Of a stretch of 11,972 nt of DNA, positions 1 to 8,379 are shown piece by piece. Position numbers and translations under genes: made by a program. The stretch is from Hamiltosporidium magnivora (lineage: Eukaryota; Microsporidia; Dubosqiidae). Every line of letters begins with the position of its first letter. Position 1 is the stretch's first letter. The notes under the pieces are model-generated. The model was not told where the DNA came from and ran no database searches. It saw nothing but the letters and a program-made list of their open reading frames with translations. The stretch covers positions 1 through 11,972 of the forward strand of contig PITI01000474.1 of the NCBI GenBank assembly GCA_004325065.1. The letters are read 5' to 3'.

Positions 1-165
1 GGGCTTCGGCCTTCGATCACACTCCATGCAACGGACATTAACGAACTCCGGGCAACTGCCTCGCCTAGTAATTAGGTTCTACACACCTGGTAGATGAAAA
101 GCTTTGGGATGTAGGTATCGCCAGGGAATGATGAAGTGCTGGGGTAGCAGTTATTTATGTTAAAT
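1..165. other. GC-richer block cut by the window edge, probable repeat fragment
   Basis: The first 165 or so bases are clearly GC-richer than the DNA that follows, with an abrupt change to AT-rich sequence near 165-180. No frame on either strand stays open across the block, so I see no gene. The only other stretches of similar composition in this window are the two SINE-like copies at 2934-3163 and 10136-10369. I cannot align the block to those. By analogy it is likely the end of another mobile element or a degraded LINE fragment. It does not look like a tRNA, and I do not recognise it as rRNA. Confidence 0.35.
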
Positions 166-779
166 CTGAACTGCTTTAATGTCATGAACAAATCTAAAAC
201 TTGCCACTGTTTTAAAAAGATGCGATACTCTTTAATAAATTAATAAATAGTCGTCTTCTATAATATTAATTATAAAACGTTTTTATTTATTTATTTATAT
301 TTCCAAAAATAGATTAATTAAATTGGCAGTCTAAATATGAAATATCCGTGCTTTTTTGATTCAAAATAGTTTTCTTAATAATTAATGAGTATCGAATAGT
401 ATAGTAAATAGAAAAACCAAGACAAATACGAAAGTTAATCTTCAAATATACGAAAAAGCGAAATAAAAAAAATATATATATGTAACATCAAAAAAACTGA
501 AAATTGATTAAAGAAAATTTTAAAATTGCAATGAACATTGTTCAACACTGATTTTTATTTTTTTGAATTTTTTTTTCTGATTTCATAATAGTTTCACAGC
601 TTAGAATGCCATAAAAAAATTCAAAAAAATAAATATTGAAACAGATACATAATTTTTTAATAACTCTTTGAACAGAATTAAAAAATTAATTTATTTAATT
701 CAAATTGTACAACCGAAATTTTTTTGCAATTTCTTATGATAAAAAAAATTGTTATTTTGAGTAAATTATTCTTAAAAAA
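166..779. other. AT-rich non-coding spacer
   Basis: This stretch is made of A/T runs and short TATA-like words, with stops in all frames. It lies upstream of the gene starting at 780 and would contain its promoter. No specific motif stands out, and I see no C-rich or GGG-type signal next to the start codon. The bases just before the ATG at 780 are a short A run. Confidence 0.5.
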
Positions 780-1403
780 ATGTATTTATATAGAATAATA
801 TCCCTCGTTATGCAAATTTTTCTTAATTTGATTCCAATTTTTTTGATATGTTTTGAAATAAGCCATTGTGCAAGTATTGTTACTTCTGAATTTTCAAATG
901 AAGCACAAATAACTGAATGTACTAGAGATGATAGATCTACTGATGACGTCATTTTCGTCTGTGGAATATACAAATACGAACACAAAGTCACGTCCGTTTC
1001 CCAAAAACTTACTGGTTCAAGGAGTAATATAAAAGATTTAACCTCTGAATCAAAAGCAAGAAAAAGAAAACAATCATCTGAAGAAGATACTCAAAGGAAA
1101 GATAAATTATCATTGGATGATGTTTATGCACGATTAGACGAACATTCCAGAGGTAATTTGGCAGTATACAAGTTGCATATAAATAAAATCTTTGAAAATA
1201 TGAAAGAGGATATGAATTTTAGCTATTTTACCTTTAGTTTCAAATGCTTGTTCGTAGAAGAAACCACACATTTCTTATTTGAAAAAACTATATATTTTTT
1301 AATTTCGAAAGAAGTAATTCTATTGAAAAATATTTGCAGGTTTTTTCAATCAAGAAATGATTCAATAGAGAAACTCCCGAATTCAAATTTATATTATAAG
1401 TAA
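780..1403 (+). CDS. Putative secreted or membrane-anchored protein, 5' part of a 591-codon frame ending in an in-frame TAA
   Basis: This segment encodes 207 residues before a TAA at 1401-1403. An alternative start at 810 (Met11) would put the hydrophobic stretch at residues 11-30 right at the N-terminus, as in a signal peptide, with a plausible cleavage site after ...ISHC-A. Next come a polar region with three cysteines (residues 30, 47 and 61), a strongly basic patch KARKRKQ at residues 92-98, and a charged helix-prone stretch around residues 100-145. The tail is richer in Phe, Ile and Leu. I recognise no family. The same frame continues open beyond the TAA to 2552, so this is best read as the N-terminal third of a longer protein. 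Either the TAA is read through or the gene carries a nonsense mutation. The basic patch could be a nuclear-localisation-like signal, but with a leader present that is only a guess. Function unknown. Confidence 0.6.
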   Translation: MYLYRIISLVMQIFLNLIPIFLICFEISHCASIVTSEFSNEAQITECTRDDRSTDDVIFVCGIYKYEHKVTSVSQKLTGSRSNIKDLTSESKARKRKQSSEEDTQRKDKLSLDDVYARLDEHSRGNLAVYKLHINKIFENMKEDMNFSYFTFSFKCLFVEETTHFLFEKTIYFLISKEVILLKNICRFFQSRNDSIEKLPNSNLYYK

Positions 1404-1409
1404 CAATTA
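1401..1409 (+). promoter_or_regulatory. In-frame TAA in a leaky-stop context (TAA CAA TTA), candidate readthrough site
   Basis: The stop at 1401-1403 is followed immediately by CAATTA. This matches the STOP-CAR-YYA type I readthrough consensus known from tobamovirus replicase genes and some cellular genes, although the classic example uses TAG, which is leakier than TAA. The same frame is open for 382 further codons. The match could be chance in AT-rich DNA; whether readthrough happens is inference. Confidence 0.35.
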
Positions 1410-2552
1410 TCTGAACCAAAAAATGAAACATTATATACAGAATTGTTCGAGAGATTTGATGTTTTTATAAATATAGAATTGAAAGAAATATTTTCCTCAT
1501 CAACTGAACATGGTGAATTAAAAGCCCTAAAAAAAAACATTATTGCCTTTGAGACACAAACTTTTGTCAAAATTACTAATCATTATCAGTTATTTTATGT
1601 GCCAAATCAAGATTTTTTATATTCAGATGATTTTATTGGACATTGGAAAAACTATATTTTAACCTTGTTAGAACAGAAAAACCATTATATTTATCTAATA
1701 CTACCCGAGTTTATATCTTTCGAAATTAAATTGAAAGAAAAATTAGACTATGTTACGCTTAAACATGGAACATATTTTCTAGCAATTTTTAAGTTAAAGC
1801 TGCTTATAAATAATCCAATCATAAGTAAAATCCAGCAAAAATATAAAGAAAATCCGAACTACAAGAGCGTATCGAATTCTGCCAAAAATGAAGACCGTAA
1901 ATGGTTTTTATATAAGAAAGGAATTTTAAGAAAGAAATTTATGAAAATTTTAAAAATATTTTCTATTTCAATAGAACACAACATATTATATTCAATGTTA
2001 TTAACATTCGAAAAAATGATTTATTTTAATGTCGTCAAAGATAAGTTTGCCTCCATTTATTTATATCGATATCATATGTTGAATATTTTAAATGATCTTT
2101 TATTTCTAATTGACAAAACATATATCAGCAATATAATCATTAAGATAGATACCTTAATTGACACCTTTACAAATCCTGATATGAACGAGTATCCCCTAAT
2201 TACCTTCAGAGAAATCATTGTTGACCTTGATCTTTTGATAAAGAAGCAATTCATAATCTTATACATCCGAATTTTAAATTTTTTTAGATCAAAAAACATA
2301 TTCCGCGAAGAAAGTCAATCTGGTGAAAAAGAATTTATAAATTATATAATTCAAACTCTTGAAATTTTTTCAAAAAGCGACGGAGATATTCTACGTTTAC
2401 ATTCTAAACATGCAAAAAAGGAATATTTTTATGATATAAACACTTTGCTACTTTTGGGATCTTGTTTGATTAAACGTATTTTCAGAAATCGATTTGGAAT
2501 AGTGTGTTGTTTTAATTTGAATGATCATTTTCAGGATTTTTTTGATCGATAA
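1404..2552 (+). CDS. 3' part of the same frame, uncharacterised helical protein (382 codons after the stop)
   Basis: The frame of the preceding segment continues from 1404 to a TAA at 2550-2552 without further interruption. There is no ATG until 1941 (about codon 180), so this piece is unlikely to be an independent gene. It would need readthrough of the TAA at 1401, a non-ATG start such as the TTG at 1443, or a truncated start at 1941. The protein is rich in Lys, Ile, Phe, Leu and Asn and looks mostly helical. Hydrophobic runs include one near 1690-1720 (IYLILPEF), one near 2245-2285 and one near 2440-2475 (LLLLGSCLI). None is clearly a membrane span. I recognise no domain or catalytic motif. 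Survival of a 383-codon frame (with its stop) in DNA this AT-rich argues that it was under selection until recently or still is. Likely a lineage-specific protein. Confidence 0.55.
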   Translation, partial: QLSEPKNETLYTELFERFDVFINIELKEIFSSSTEHGELKALKKNIIAFETQTFVKITNHYQLFYVPNQDFLYSDDFIGHWKNYILTLLEQKNHYIYLILPEFISFEIKLKEKLDYVTLKHGTYFLAIFKLKLLINNPIISKIQQKYKENPNYKSVSNSAKNEDRKWFLYKKGILRKKFMKILKIFSISIEHNILYSMLLTFEKMIYFNVVKDKFASIYLYRYHMLNILNDLLFLIDKTYISNIIIKIDTLIDTFTNPDMNEYPLITFREIIVDLDLLIKKQFIILYIRILNFFRSKNIFREESQSGEKEFINYIIQTLEIFSKSDGDILRLHSKHAKKEYFYDINTLLLLGSCLIKRIFRNRFGIVCCFNLNDHFQDFFDR

Positions 2553-2920
2553 AATTTTCAATATCTGATTTTTTTTTGAAACTCTATATTAATTAAAAAT
2601 ATTGGTTTGAATTCATCTAAAGCCATAAAAATTATAATCTAATGCTTTTCAATACTATAATCAAGTTTTATTCAGTTTGTATCTACTATTTTTTATAAAA
2701 AAATATCTTTCTTAGTTTAATTTAATATGTTCAAACTCTAAAGTTTTAATACAAATTTGTATAAAAATAATATGGTGGTTCAACCCATAGTACTATTTAT
2801 ATTCCAAAATTTTGAGTTCATTTATATTTTAAATTTAATATATTCTTGAAGCATAAAAAAATTTTAGCCAAAAAAAGTGTGTACAAAACGAATAAAAATA
2901 AAAAATATGTTTCTATTACT
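2553..2920. other. AT-rich non-coding spacer
   Basis: This is the 3' flank of the preceding gene, with several T-rich runs and stops in all frames. No gene or structured element is visible. Confidence 0.5.
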
Positions 2921-2933
2921 TTTACAGACAATT
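2921..2933 (+). repeat. Left target-site duplication, TTTACAGACAATT
   Basis: This 13-bp word recurs exactly at 3164-3176. The two copies directly flank the GC-richer repeat at 2934-3163. That is the expected footprint of insertion by target-primed reverse transcription, which typically gives duplications of about 7-20 bp. Confidence 0.75.
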
Positions 2934-3163
2934 CATTCGTCCTTGGCACCAAAGCCCTATGCAAGCCTTGGCCGCCCTTGGTAAACCGCCAACCGGTCTT
3001 ATTCAGTGGGTTTGTTTACTTATCGGGTTTTAAAGGGTGGTTTTAAAGGGTGAGTTTTTGGCCCTACGCCCAACTCCAACATGGAGGATCGTTCCCTTTT
3101 AGTCGCTTCTTACGACAAGCAGAGAATAAATCAAGCCAATTCACCTCCCGGCATGATGGAGAA
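2934..3163. mobile_element. SINE-like short interspersed element, copy 1 (230 bp)
   Basis: A 230-bp GC-richer block begins CATTCGTCCTTGGCAC and ends CTCCCGGCATGATGGAGAA on the plus strand. It aligns end to end with 10136-10369, at roughly 70% identity by eye. Shared words include CACCGGTCTT-like, GTGGRTTTGTTTRCTT, TTGGCCCTACRCCCAAC, CCCTTTTAGT, CAGAGAATA and CTCCCGGC. A perfect 13-bp direct repeat abuts both ends, so this is an insertion with defined termini. There is no coding potential beyond a chance open frame. I find no convincing pol III A/B boxes and no poly(A) tail on either strand, so it may be a SINE with an unusual head, a short truncated LINE, or a retroposed structured RNA. From memory only, the minus-strand words around TGTCGTAAGAAGCGACTAA resemble sequences common in invertebrate non-LTR elements. 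I have not verified this. Confidence 0.7.
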
Positions 3164-3176
3164 TTTACAGACAATT
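3164..3176 (+). repeat. Right target-site duplication, TTTACAGACAATT
   Basis: This is an exact second copy of the 13-bp word at 2921-2933, immediately after the last base of the element. The perfect match suggests a younger insertion than copy 2, whose duplication has decayed. Confidence 0.75.
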
Positions 3177-4722
3177 ACTTTATAATAAAAGAATTGTGCG
3201 CAGGAATGCGATCTAATTGATAGAGACATACTTCAAGTTTAGATGCCTTACGGAGAAAAATGAAATATCCAAAGTCTGATTGAATATAAAGTTAGGTACA
3301 ATATAATTTATAAAATTTTGAGAAAAAAGTAAGTAAGTACAATAAAAAACCTATGTATACTCGTTTTAGAATTATATATTAAAAACCTTTCCACCTTAAT
3401 ATCTTCATAAAATATGAGCCACATATTTTCTAGGGAAATTAATCAAAGATATAGATTCTTAATTTAATCACAAAAATATTTGATATTACAGTTGTAAAGA
3501 TCAAAAGTTTAATTATGTCTATATTTCTACAATAATATTCTTGAATAGATCTTATATTTAAGATTTCGCATTAAATTAGGAAATTCAAATCGATCTATGA
3601 GTTAATTTTGATTGCTAATTTTATCTTTTAAAATAAGGTTTTTAATGAGGCAGTGATTTTATCTTCAATATTTGGCTTAAATGCAAATAAATAACAAAAA
3701 AATTGACAATATTTTTAATATAAAGCTACTTGTAAAACTATTACTGCTCAAAATCAGATAAAGTAGAAAAGTTAGAAACATTATTAAGATGTTTCCAATG
3801 TAATTTCAATAAAAAAGAAAAACCGCTATCTTAAAGGACCTTATCTTAAAAGACCTACTTTCCTTTCAAAATATTGTATGCATATCAGAAATATGGTTAG
3901 AATACCATATATTTATTTTTTTTTATCATTAGAAAAATAAATAGATTTAACTTTCAAGATAATATGATATGATAAAAGGGTCTTAAAAATGATAAGATAT
4001 AATAAAAAAAATTTTAAAAAATAGTACATGTTAAAATTATGGCATGTATTGTTTGTTTTCATAACATTTACTTAGTTCAAGGTTAAAAGTTGATAATTGC
4101 TCTTACAAAATTTTATCAGTGTCATTTACATAACTAAATCTTAAAATTTTTCCCTGAATAGTACGTCAAAGTCATTTAATGAACAGTAATTTACTGTAAG
4201 ATGATCAACAGTCGAGATCTCTTTAGATATTCTCAAGACCGGCTTCATTTCTACTTTCTCTATATTTCAAGAACCTAATAGATTTCTAGCTAAGATATAT
4301 CAAGGGAACATATATGAAGTCTAATTAGGTGCTGCAATTTCATAAAAATAGGTATTACTTGCATCTTAGCTTTACTGGCTCTTTAAAGAATATTTTTTCA
4401 TAACTCTCAGGCGCGAAATATTTCAACTAATATAGACAATGTTAGGCCTTATACTTTTAAATGGCATTACTCATATTTTCATCTGCGGTCCGCAATCTAT
4501 TTACATAAAAAAACCATAGAATTTTTTGTAGCGAACGTTTTGCCGTTCCTTTTACAGCCTCCTACTTATAGAAACACTTATTTTGCAACCTAGAACGTAG
4601 TGTTGTCATCATAACATTAAAAATCCAAATAATGATCTCGACAAGAATTTCACATACCAATAGCCAAGCAGAACGGGTTTATATAATGTTATTCACCCAC
4701 CACAATTTATCAATAGTTGGTT
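3177..4722. other. Long AT-rich non-coding region
   Basis: I see no gene in this 1.5-kb stretch; all six frames are broken by frequent stops. Local details are a 15-bp imperfect tandem duplication at 3827-3856 and a somewhat GC-richer patch around 4480-4720. That patch contains the word CGGTCCGCAATCTAT, with a near copy at 5977-5991. It may hold remnants of old mobile elements, but I cannot assign them. Confidence 0.45.
3827..3856 (+). repeat. 15-bp tandem duplication
   Basis: TATCTTAAAGGACCT at 3827-3841 is followed directly by TATCTTAAAAGACCT at 3842-3856, with one mismatch. A partly complementary stretch with GGGTCTTAAAAATGATAAGA lies about 120 bp downstream (near 3976-3996), so the region could fold back imperfectly. 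Function unknown; it may be slippage or a worn foldback element. Confidence 0.45.
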
Positions 4723-4905
4723 ATGTCTATGAGTTTAAAAAAATATTTATACATTGATAGATGTTTAAGTTTTTTACAAATAGAAATCAAAATTTATATC
4801 AAATATCATAAAAGAATTGATCCATGTCCTGTAGTGTTAAAAACAAATATGGATTTCAATCTTAGAACAAAAAAGATGTTTTTTCGAAATTATAAAATAA
4901 ATTAA
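4723..4905 (+). CDS. Small open frame (60 aa), doubtful gene
   Basis: The frame opens with ATG at 4723 (MSMSLKKYLY...) and encodes a basic 60-residue peptide rich in Lys, Ile and Tyr with a CPVVLKTN segment. I recognise no domain. There is no neighbour to pair it with and no sign of a start signal. Frames of this length arise by chance in such DNA, so it may well be spurious. The slightly GC-richer upstream patch leaves open that it is a transposon scrap. Confidence 0.15.
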   Translation: MSMSLKKYLYIDRCLSFLQIEIKIYIKYHKRIDPCPVVLKTNMDFNLRTKKMFFRNYKIN

Positions 4906-6282
4906 TATGTTTTAATGTTTTGCTAGTTAATAAGTCTCCGATTAATGACATTATTGGTTTATATAATTAAAAATTAAAATTTGACTTACCCAAGATTAAT
5001 TATACCTTGTTTTTTTCATAATATTATTTGTTTATTTCCTATCACCTTATTTATAAACGGTTTTAACATATATTTAAAACACAGTATAGCTTTTGACTTT
5101 TTACCCTTAAAAGAGCATCAAAACTTTGTATTTTTTTAGCTTAAAACACATTCCCTCTTTAGTATGTTCACCTAGCGGAGCGTATTGATTTTCGTATATT
5201 TCAGCCTCTTGTACAATATTTATTCGATTTTATATCTAAGCCTTCAGCAGCATTTGGGCGTGCATTCAGTCTTCTTAGCCAACCAAAAAAAAATTACTTC
5301 AACAGAATGTTATTAAAAGAGCACGGGTTATTTTAAAGAAATTTCAATATCTTTTTTGCATGATATTTAGTTAAATTTCAACATTTACTTCAGAAAGGCC
5401 GTCTTTTATCAAGGAAATATATAGTATTGAATTACAATCTTGTATTTTTGCATTATGGTTACAATTTAATAGCTTATTCTAACAAATAGTAGTATGATGC
5501 AAAAAATAATTTTTTTATAATGTATTCATAAATTAAAGTAAATCATGATTTTACTTGGTAAAAATTATTTTGAATTGTAAAAGAATTGAAGCTTCGAATA
5601 TTATAAAGAAATATATATAATTATTCTACTACAGTATATATATATTGACATCCTCAGATTCTAGTTTCATATGAATATGTTTGAGACATAAAACCAAGTT
5701 AAATTTAGTTTTATTTATATTTTGAATGTAACTATTTGTATCATTGGCAACCTATGGAAGTTTTTTTTATGGCTTGTCTATAGGGAACCATTCTTCTTAA
5801 TTTGTTTTGCTAAATTATATTAAAATTTAAAAAAATGATTAGGTTTCGTCATTATTTTTAATTAGAACCTTATAGTTTCTAGGATTAATACACAATCTAT
5901 TTTGTATTTTAGCTGGTAGTACAAACCTGAAAATGGTTATATGCTAATATTTTAGGTTTATTTTTATTTGTTTTTACGGTCTGCAATATATCATACAGCT
6001 AAACATATATTTAGTTGTTTATACATCTACCTTTTCTCATATTAATATATAAAATATTTAATGAAGTACACTTGCCAAATGTTTTGTAGATTTAAACTAC
6101 TTTTGCCCGATGAAATTATTATGATGTTTAATTTAAACATTTGGAAATAAATATTTTCATTGTAATAAGAAAATTTTAATTAGACATGCGACGTTTAAAA
6201 AATTCTAGAATCAATTTTTTTATTTGCCTAGAAAATTTTTATAACTATAAATGAGAATATATAGGTGGTAACAATATTTTAG
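4906..6282. other. Long AT-rich non-coding region
   Basis: There is no convincing gene in this 1.4 kb. A 46-codon open stretch at 5176-5316, in a slightly GC-richer patch, has no ATG and no clear similarity. CGGTCTGCAATATAT at 5977-5991 nearly repeats the word at 4486-4500. The rest is A/T runs and TATA repeats, for example around 5610-5650. Confidence 0.45.
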
Positions 6283-6324
6283 ATGCTCGGCATATGTTCA
6301 TTATATTCAAAAAAAAGAATTTAT

Positions 6325-6489
6325 ATGCAAAATAAAATCATATTGTATACTATGCTTAATTTTTTGATTATAGCTACTGTTACTAATGTGAAATTTGTTT
6401 TTCAGGTAAATGATAGAAAAAATGATTCTACGGGTGATATTCTGCCATTAGATGAAATAAATTCAAATATAGAATATTTAAGAGTATAA
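6325..6489 (+). pseudogene. Segment 1: leader of the broken LRR gene
   Basis: This encodes 54 residues. The ATG at 6325 puts MQNKIILYTMLNFLIIATVT at the N-terminus, a typical signal-peptide shape. An upstream in-frame ATG at 6283 would add 14 residues before the hydrophobic core and is less likely, and one at 6352 is also possible. After the leader comes a polar acidic stretch. The frame ends at TAA 6487-6489, but the frame one base back is open from 6456 and continues naturally (KGSILDEIVSEN), which places a one-base loss between 6456 and 6489. Confidence 0.5.
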
Positions 6490-7115
6490 GATGCAGCAAA
6501 GGAAGTATCTTAGACGAAATTGTGAGCGAAAATACATTTAAAAATGAACCAATTTTTTATCTTAATGATATCGAAAAATATCCGCTTAGATTTAGAAAAT
6601 TCTATGTATCGCCATCAGAAACACATCAAGAAATCATTTTATACATGGAAGGTATATACTATCCTGGATTTTTAATATTTTACTATTACTTAAAAACTTG
6701 CTATTTACCACAGCAAAATTTTTCTTATCATACGTTTATCTCAATTCTATATTTTCTAAATCATTTTGAAGTAGAATTTGATATTAATCTTACAAATATA
6801 ATTCAGAATCTTCTATTTAATTTAAGTTTCATTAAAATAGATTTTGAAAATATTTCAAATGATATGAAAGTTAGATTTAATATTTCTGATAACCGTTCTT
6901 TTAGGTTATTTATGTTCATTTTTAAAGTAATCCGTTTCTCATATATGTCAGAAATAAATGGTTTTATGAAATTTCTATATGCACAAGCATGTGCTTTCAA
7001 ACTGAAGGAAAACGATTTTATTACTACTGATGTTAAAAATCGAATTCTTAGAATTGGTAATGCATATTATATCCCTCATTATGACAAATTGTTGCTTCAG
7101 ATAAGAGATAATTGA
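6456..7115 (+). pseudogene. Segment 2: BTB-like region of the broken LRR gene
   Basis: This open frame has 219 sense codons and ends at TGA 7113-7115. Between about 6627 and 6821 the hydrophobic spacing (LIFYYYLKTCYLPQQ, then TFISILYFLNHFEVE, then LTNIIQNLL) resembles the second half of BTB/POZ domains: a strand-helix with a YLYTG-like turn, then two helices. Similar stretches also precede LRRs in microsporidian families, so this may instead be a family-specific fold. The rest is helical and rich in Phe, Ile and Asn. The frame continues without a shift past the TGA. Confidence 0.5.
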
Positions 7116-7409
7116 CTTATTTTAGAAGTTTTGTTTGATTTATTTACAATCCAGGTAATACATTTGCAGAATATTGATAGAATTAGATCAGAAGTAGAAA
7201 ATATTCTATCGTTGGTTTTGAATAACTTAGAAAAAATTGTATTTTTTAATTTAAAGTTAGACAACATTTTTATTGATTTCTTTAATAAGCATAAAATATT
7301 CAGAAGAACCAAAGCTCTCGAATTCACTCTTGCGATTTCAAAGATATTGAATTTGATTTATCTGAAGAAGTTAAAAATATATCTAGGATTTCATTCTTTG
7401 GAATTTTAG
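7116..7409 (+). pseudogene. Segment 3: middle of the broken LRR gene, after the in-frame TGA
   Basis: This is the same frame as segment 2, open to TAG 7407-7409. Its first two thirds look like natural protein, with leucine-rich strands such as NNLEKIVFFNLKLDN. From about 7320 the frame two bases on (open from 7295 to TGA 7421-7423) reads more like protein, with an acidic stretch DFKDIEFDLSEEVKN. That places another one-base loss near 7295-7330, and the end of this frame is probably out of phase. Confidence 0.45.
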
Positions 7410-7413
7410 ATGA

Positions 7414-8064
7414 ATACGAATGAACGAAAAGTTAATACATGGAAAAGATGAACCATTTGCTCCTGAAATAATATGCCTTATTACCGATTTGAATATTTCT
7501 TTTCAAGAAAATTACAACCATGAAACCAAAAATAAAATTAAATTTTCAGAATTTTGTATAAATACCAATTTTTATCCACGCGAATCCAATTCAAAGATTT
7601 TAGTAAACACATCCTTCATTTATAAATGTTCCATGTGGCGTATCATGGGTTTCAAAACGAATGATAACCATATCGAAAATTTAATTATGGATTTTTATAA
7701 CGAAAAACTGCTAGAATTCAATTTTCTTCAAATATCGAAGTACGAATATATAAATTTTATAAATATTAGGCATTCAGAAATATCGTTTGCGTCATTGAAT
7801 GAGATATTATTATTTAAAAATATCAAAAGGCTAGTCTTGGAAGAAATAAAAATTATAGAGAAGAATGAAAATGTCAGATTTACTTACCGAAATAATTCAA
7901 TAATGATTCTCGAAGTTATATATCCGGAAATCTCTTCGAAATCAATTATCTATGATTATATTGATATGTTGGATGAATTGAAAAATCTTCGCTTGCAATT
8001 TGAAAATAAATTGGCAAAAAATTATATTTTAAGCCAGTTTAAGAATAGGAATAAAAAAATGTAA
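7414..8064 (+). pseudogene. Segment 4: LRR-containing part of the broken gene
   Basis: An open frame of 216 sense codons runs from just after a stop at 7411-7413 to TAA 8062-8064. The ATG at 7420 is probably an internal Met rather than a start, because the preceding frame (ending ...GILDEYE at 7420) joins naturally if one base was lost at 7414-7423. LRR-like pieces include LFKNIKRLVLEEIKI (about 7810-7854) and LDELKNLRLQFEN (about 7969-8004). The frame continues open past the TAA. Confidence 0.5.
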
Positions 8065-8379
8065 ATAAATTTTTTATTTTCAGATCATAGTATTTCTAAA
8101 TACGATATTCTCGAATTAAGTTTCTTAACAGAGTCAAAATCAGTTACCTTGGAGAAAGTAAATATTATAGGGTCGATTGTAAATTCATTTCAAAATTGTA
8201 AATTCAATCAAATAGAATCTTTAACGTTCAAATATTGTATATTTAGTACTTCTGATAAAGAATCTATTCGTTGCAAAAATCTTGAATATATAAAATTTCA
8301 TAGGTGTAAATTTAACAATATAAATTTTAGCAATCTATTTTGTAAGGATATTCGATATAAAATAAAAAGTTTTATATGA
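8065..8379 (+). pseudogene. Segment 5: LRR part after the in-frame TAA
   Basis: The frame stays open for 104 codons beyond the TAA at 8062 and ends at TGA 8377-8379. Two consecutive LRR-like units with conserved Cys positions are visible: IESLTFKYCIF near 8212-8244 and CKNLEYIKFHRCKF near 8272-8313. There is no ATG in this frame anywhere before the TGA; the GTG, TTG and ATT codons near 8149 are ordinary internal codons. So it reads as a continuation, not a new gene. Confidence 0.5.

Noticed and set aside
752..991. Minus-strand open frame of 79 codons
   Set aside because: It lies antisense over the 5' end of the gene at 780 and has no protein-like features. It is a shadow frame.
1400..1440. 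Intron-like stretch GTAACA...ACAG (41 nt) spanning the in-frame TAA
   Set aside because: Removing it shifts the frame, and the spliced product meets a TGA at 1457-1459, whereas leaving it unspliced keeps one frame open to 2552 apart from the TAA itself.
2072..2299. Minus-strand open frame of 75 codons
   Set aside because: It is antisense to the long plus-strand frame 1404-2552; its composition only mirrors that frame.
2846..3046. Plus-strand open frame of 66 codons
   Set aside because: It has a TTG start and crosses from AT-rich spacer into the SINE-like element. The frame is not conserved in copy 2, so it is chance.
4635..4739. Integrase-like words (HTNSQAERV) in one plus-strand frame
   Set aside because: The resemblance to integrase motifs is a few residues only, with no neighbouring catalytic motif in any frame. 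Too weak to call a retrotransposon.
5176..5316. 46-codon open stretch with a faint reverse-transcriptase-like spacing
   Set aside because: It has no YxDD-type motif, no ATG and no supporting sequence around it. The resemblance is within chance.
6803..7000. Minus-strand open frame of 65 codons
   Set aside because: It is a shadow of segment 2 of the broken LRR gene.
7097..7327. Minus-strand open frame of 76 codons
   Set aside because: It is a shadow of segment 3 of the broken LRR gene.
8061..8083. Ultrashort intron-like stretch GTAAAT...TTTTCAG (23 nt) covering the TAA at 8062
   Set aside because: Its length and ends resemble very short microsporidian introns, but splicing gives a TAG two codons later (8088-8090), while the unspliced frame stays open to 8379.
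8376..8379. ATGA overlap suggesting two translationally coupled genes
   Set aside because: The downstream frame is already open from 8361 and its content continues the LRR series, so a frameshift within one gene explains it better.
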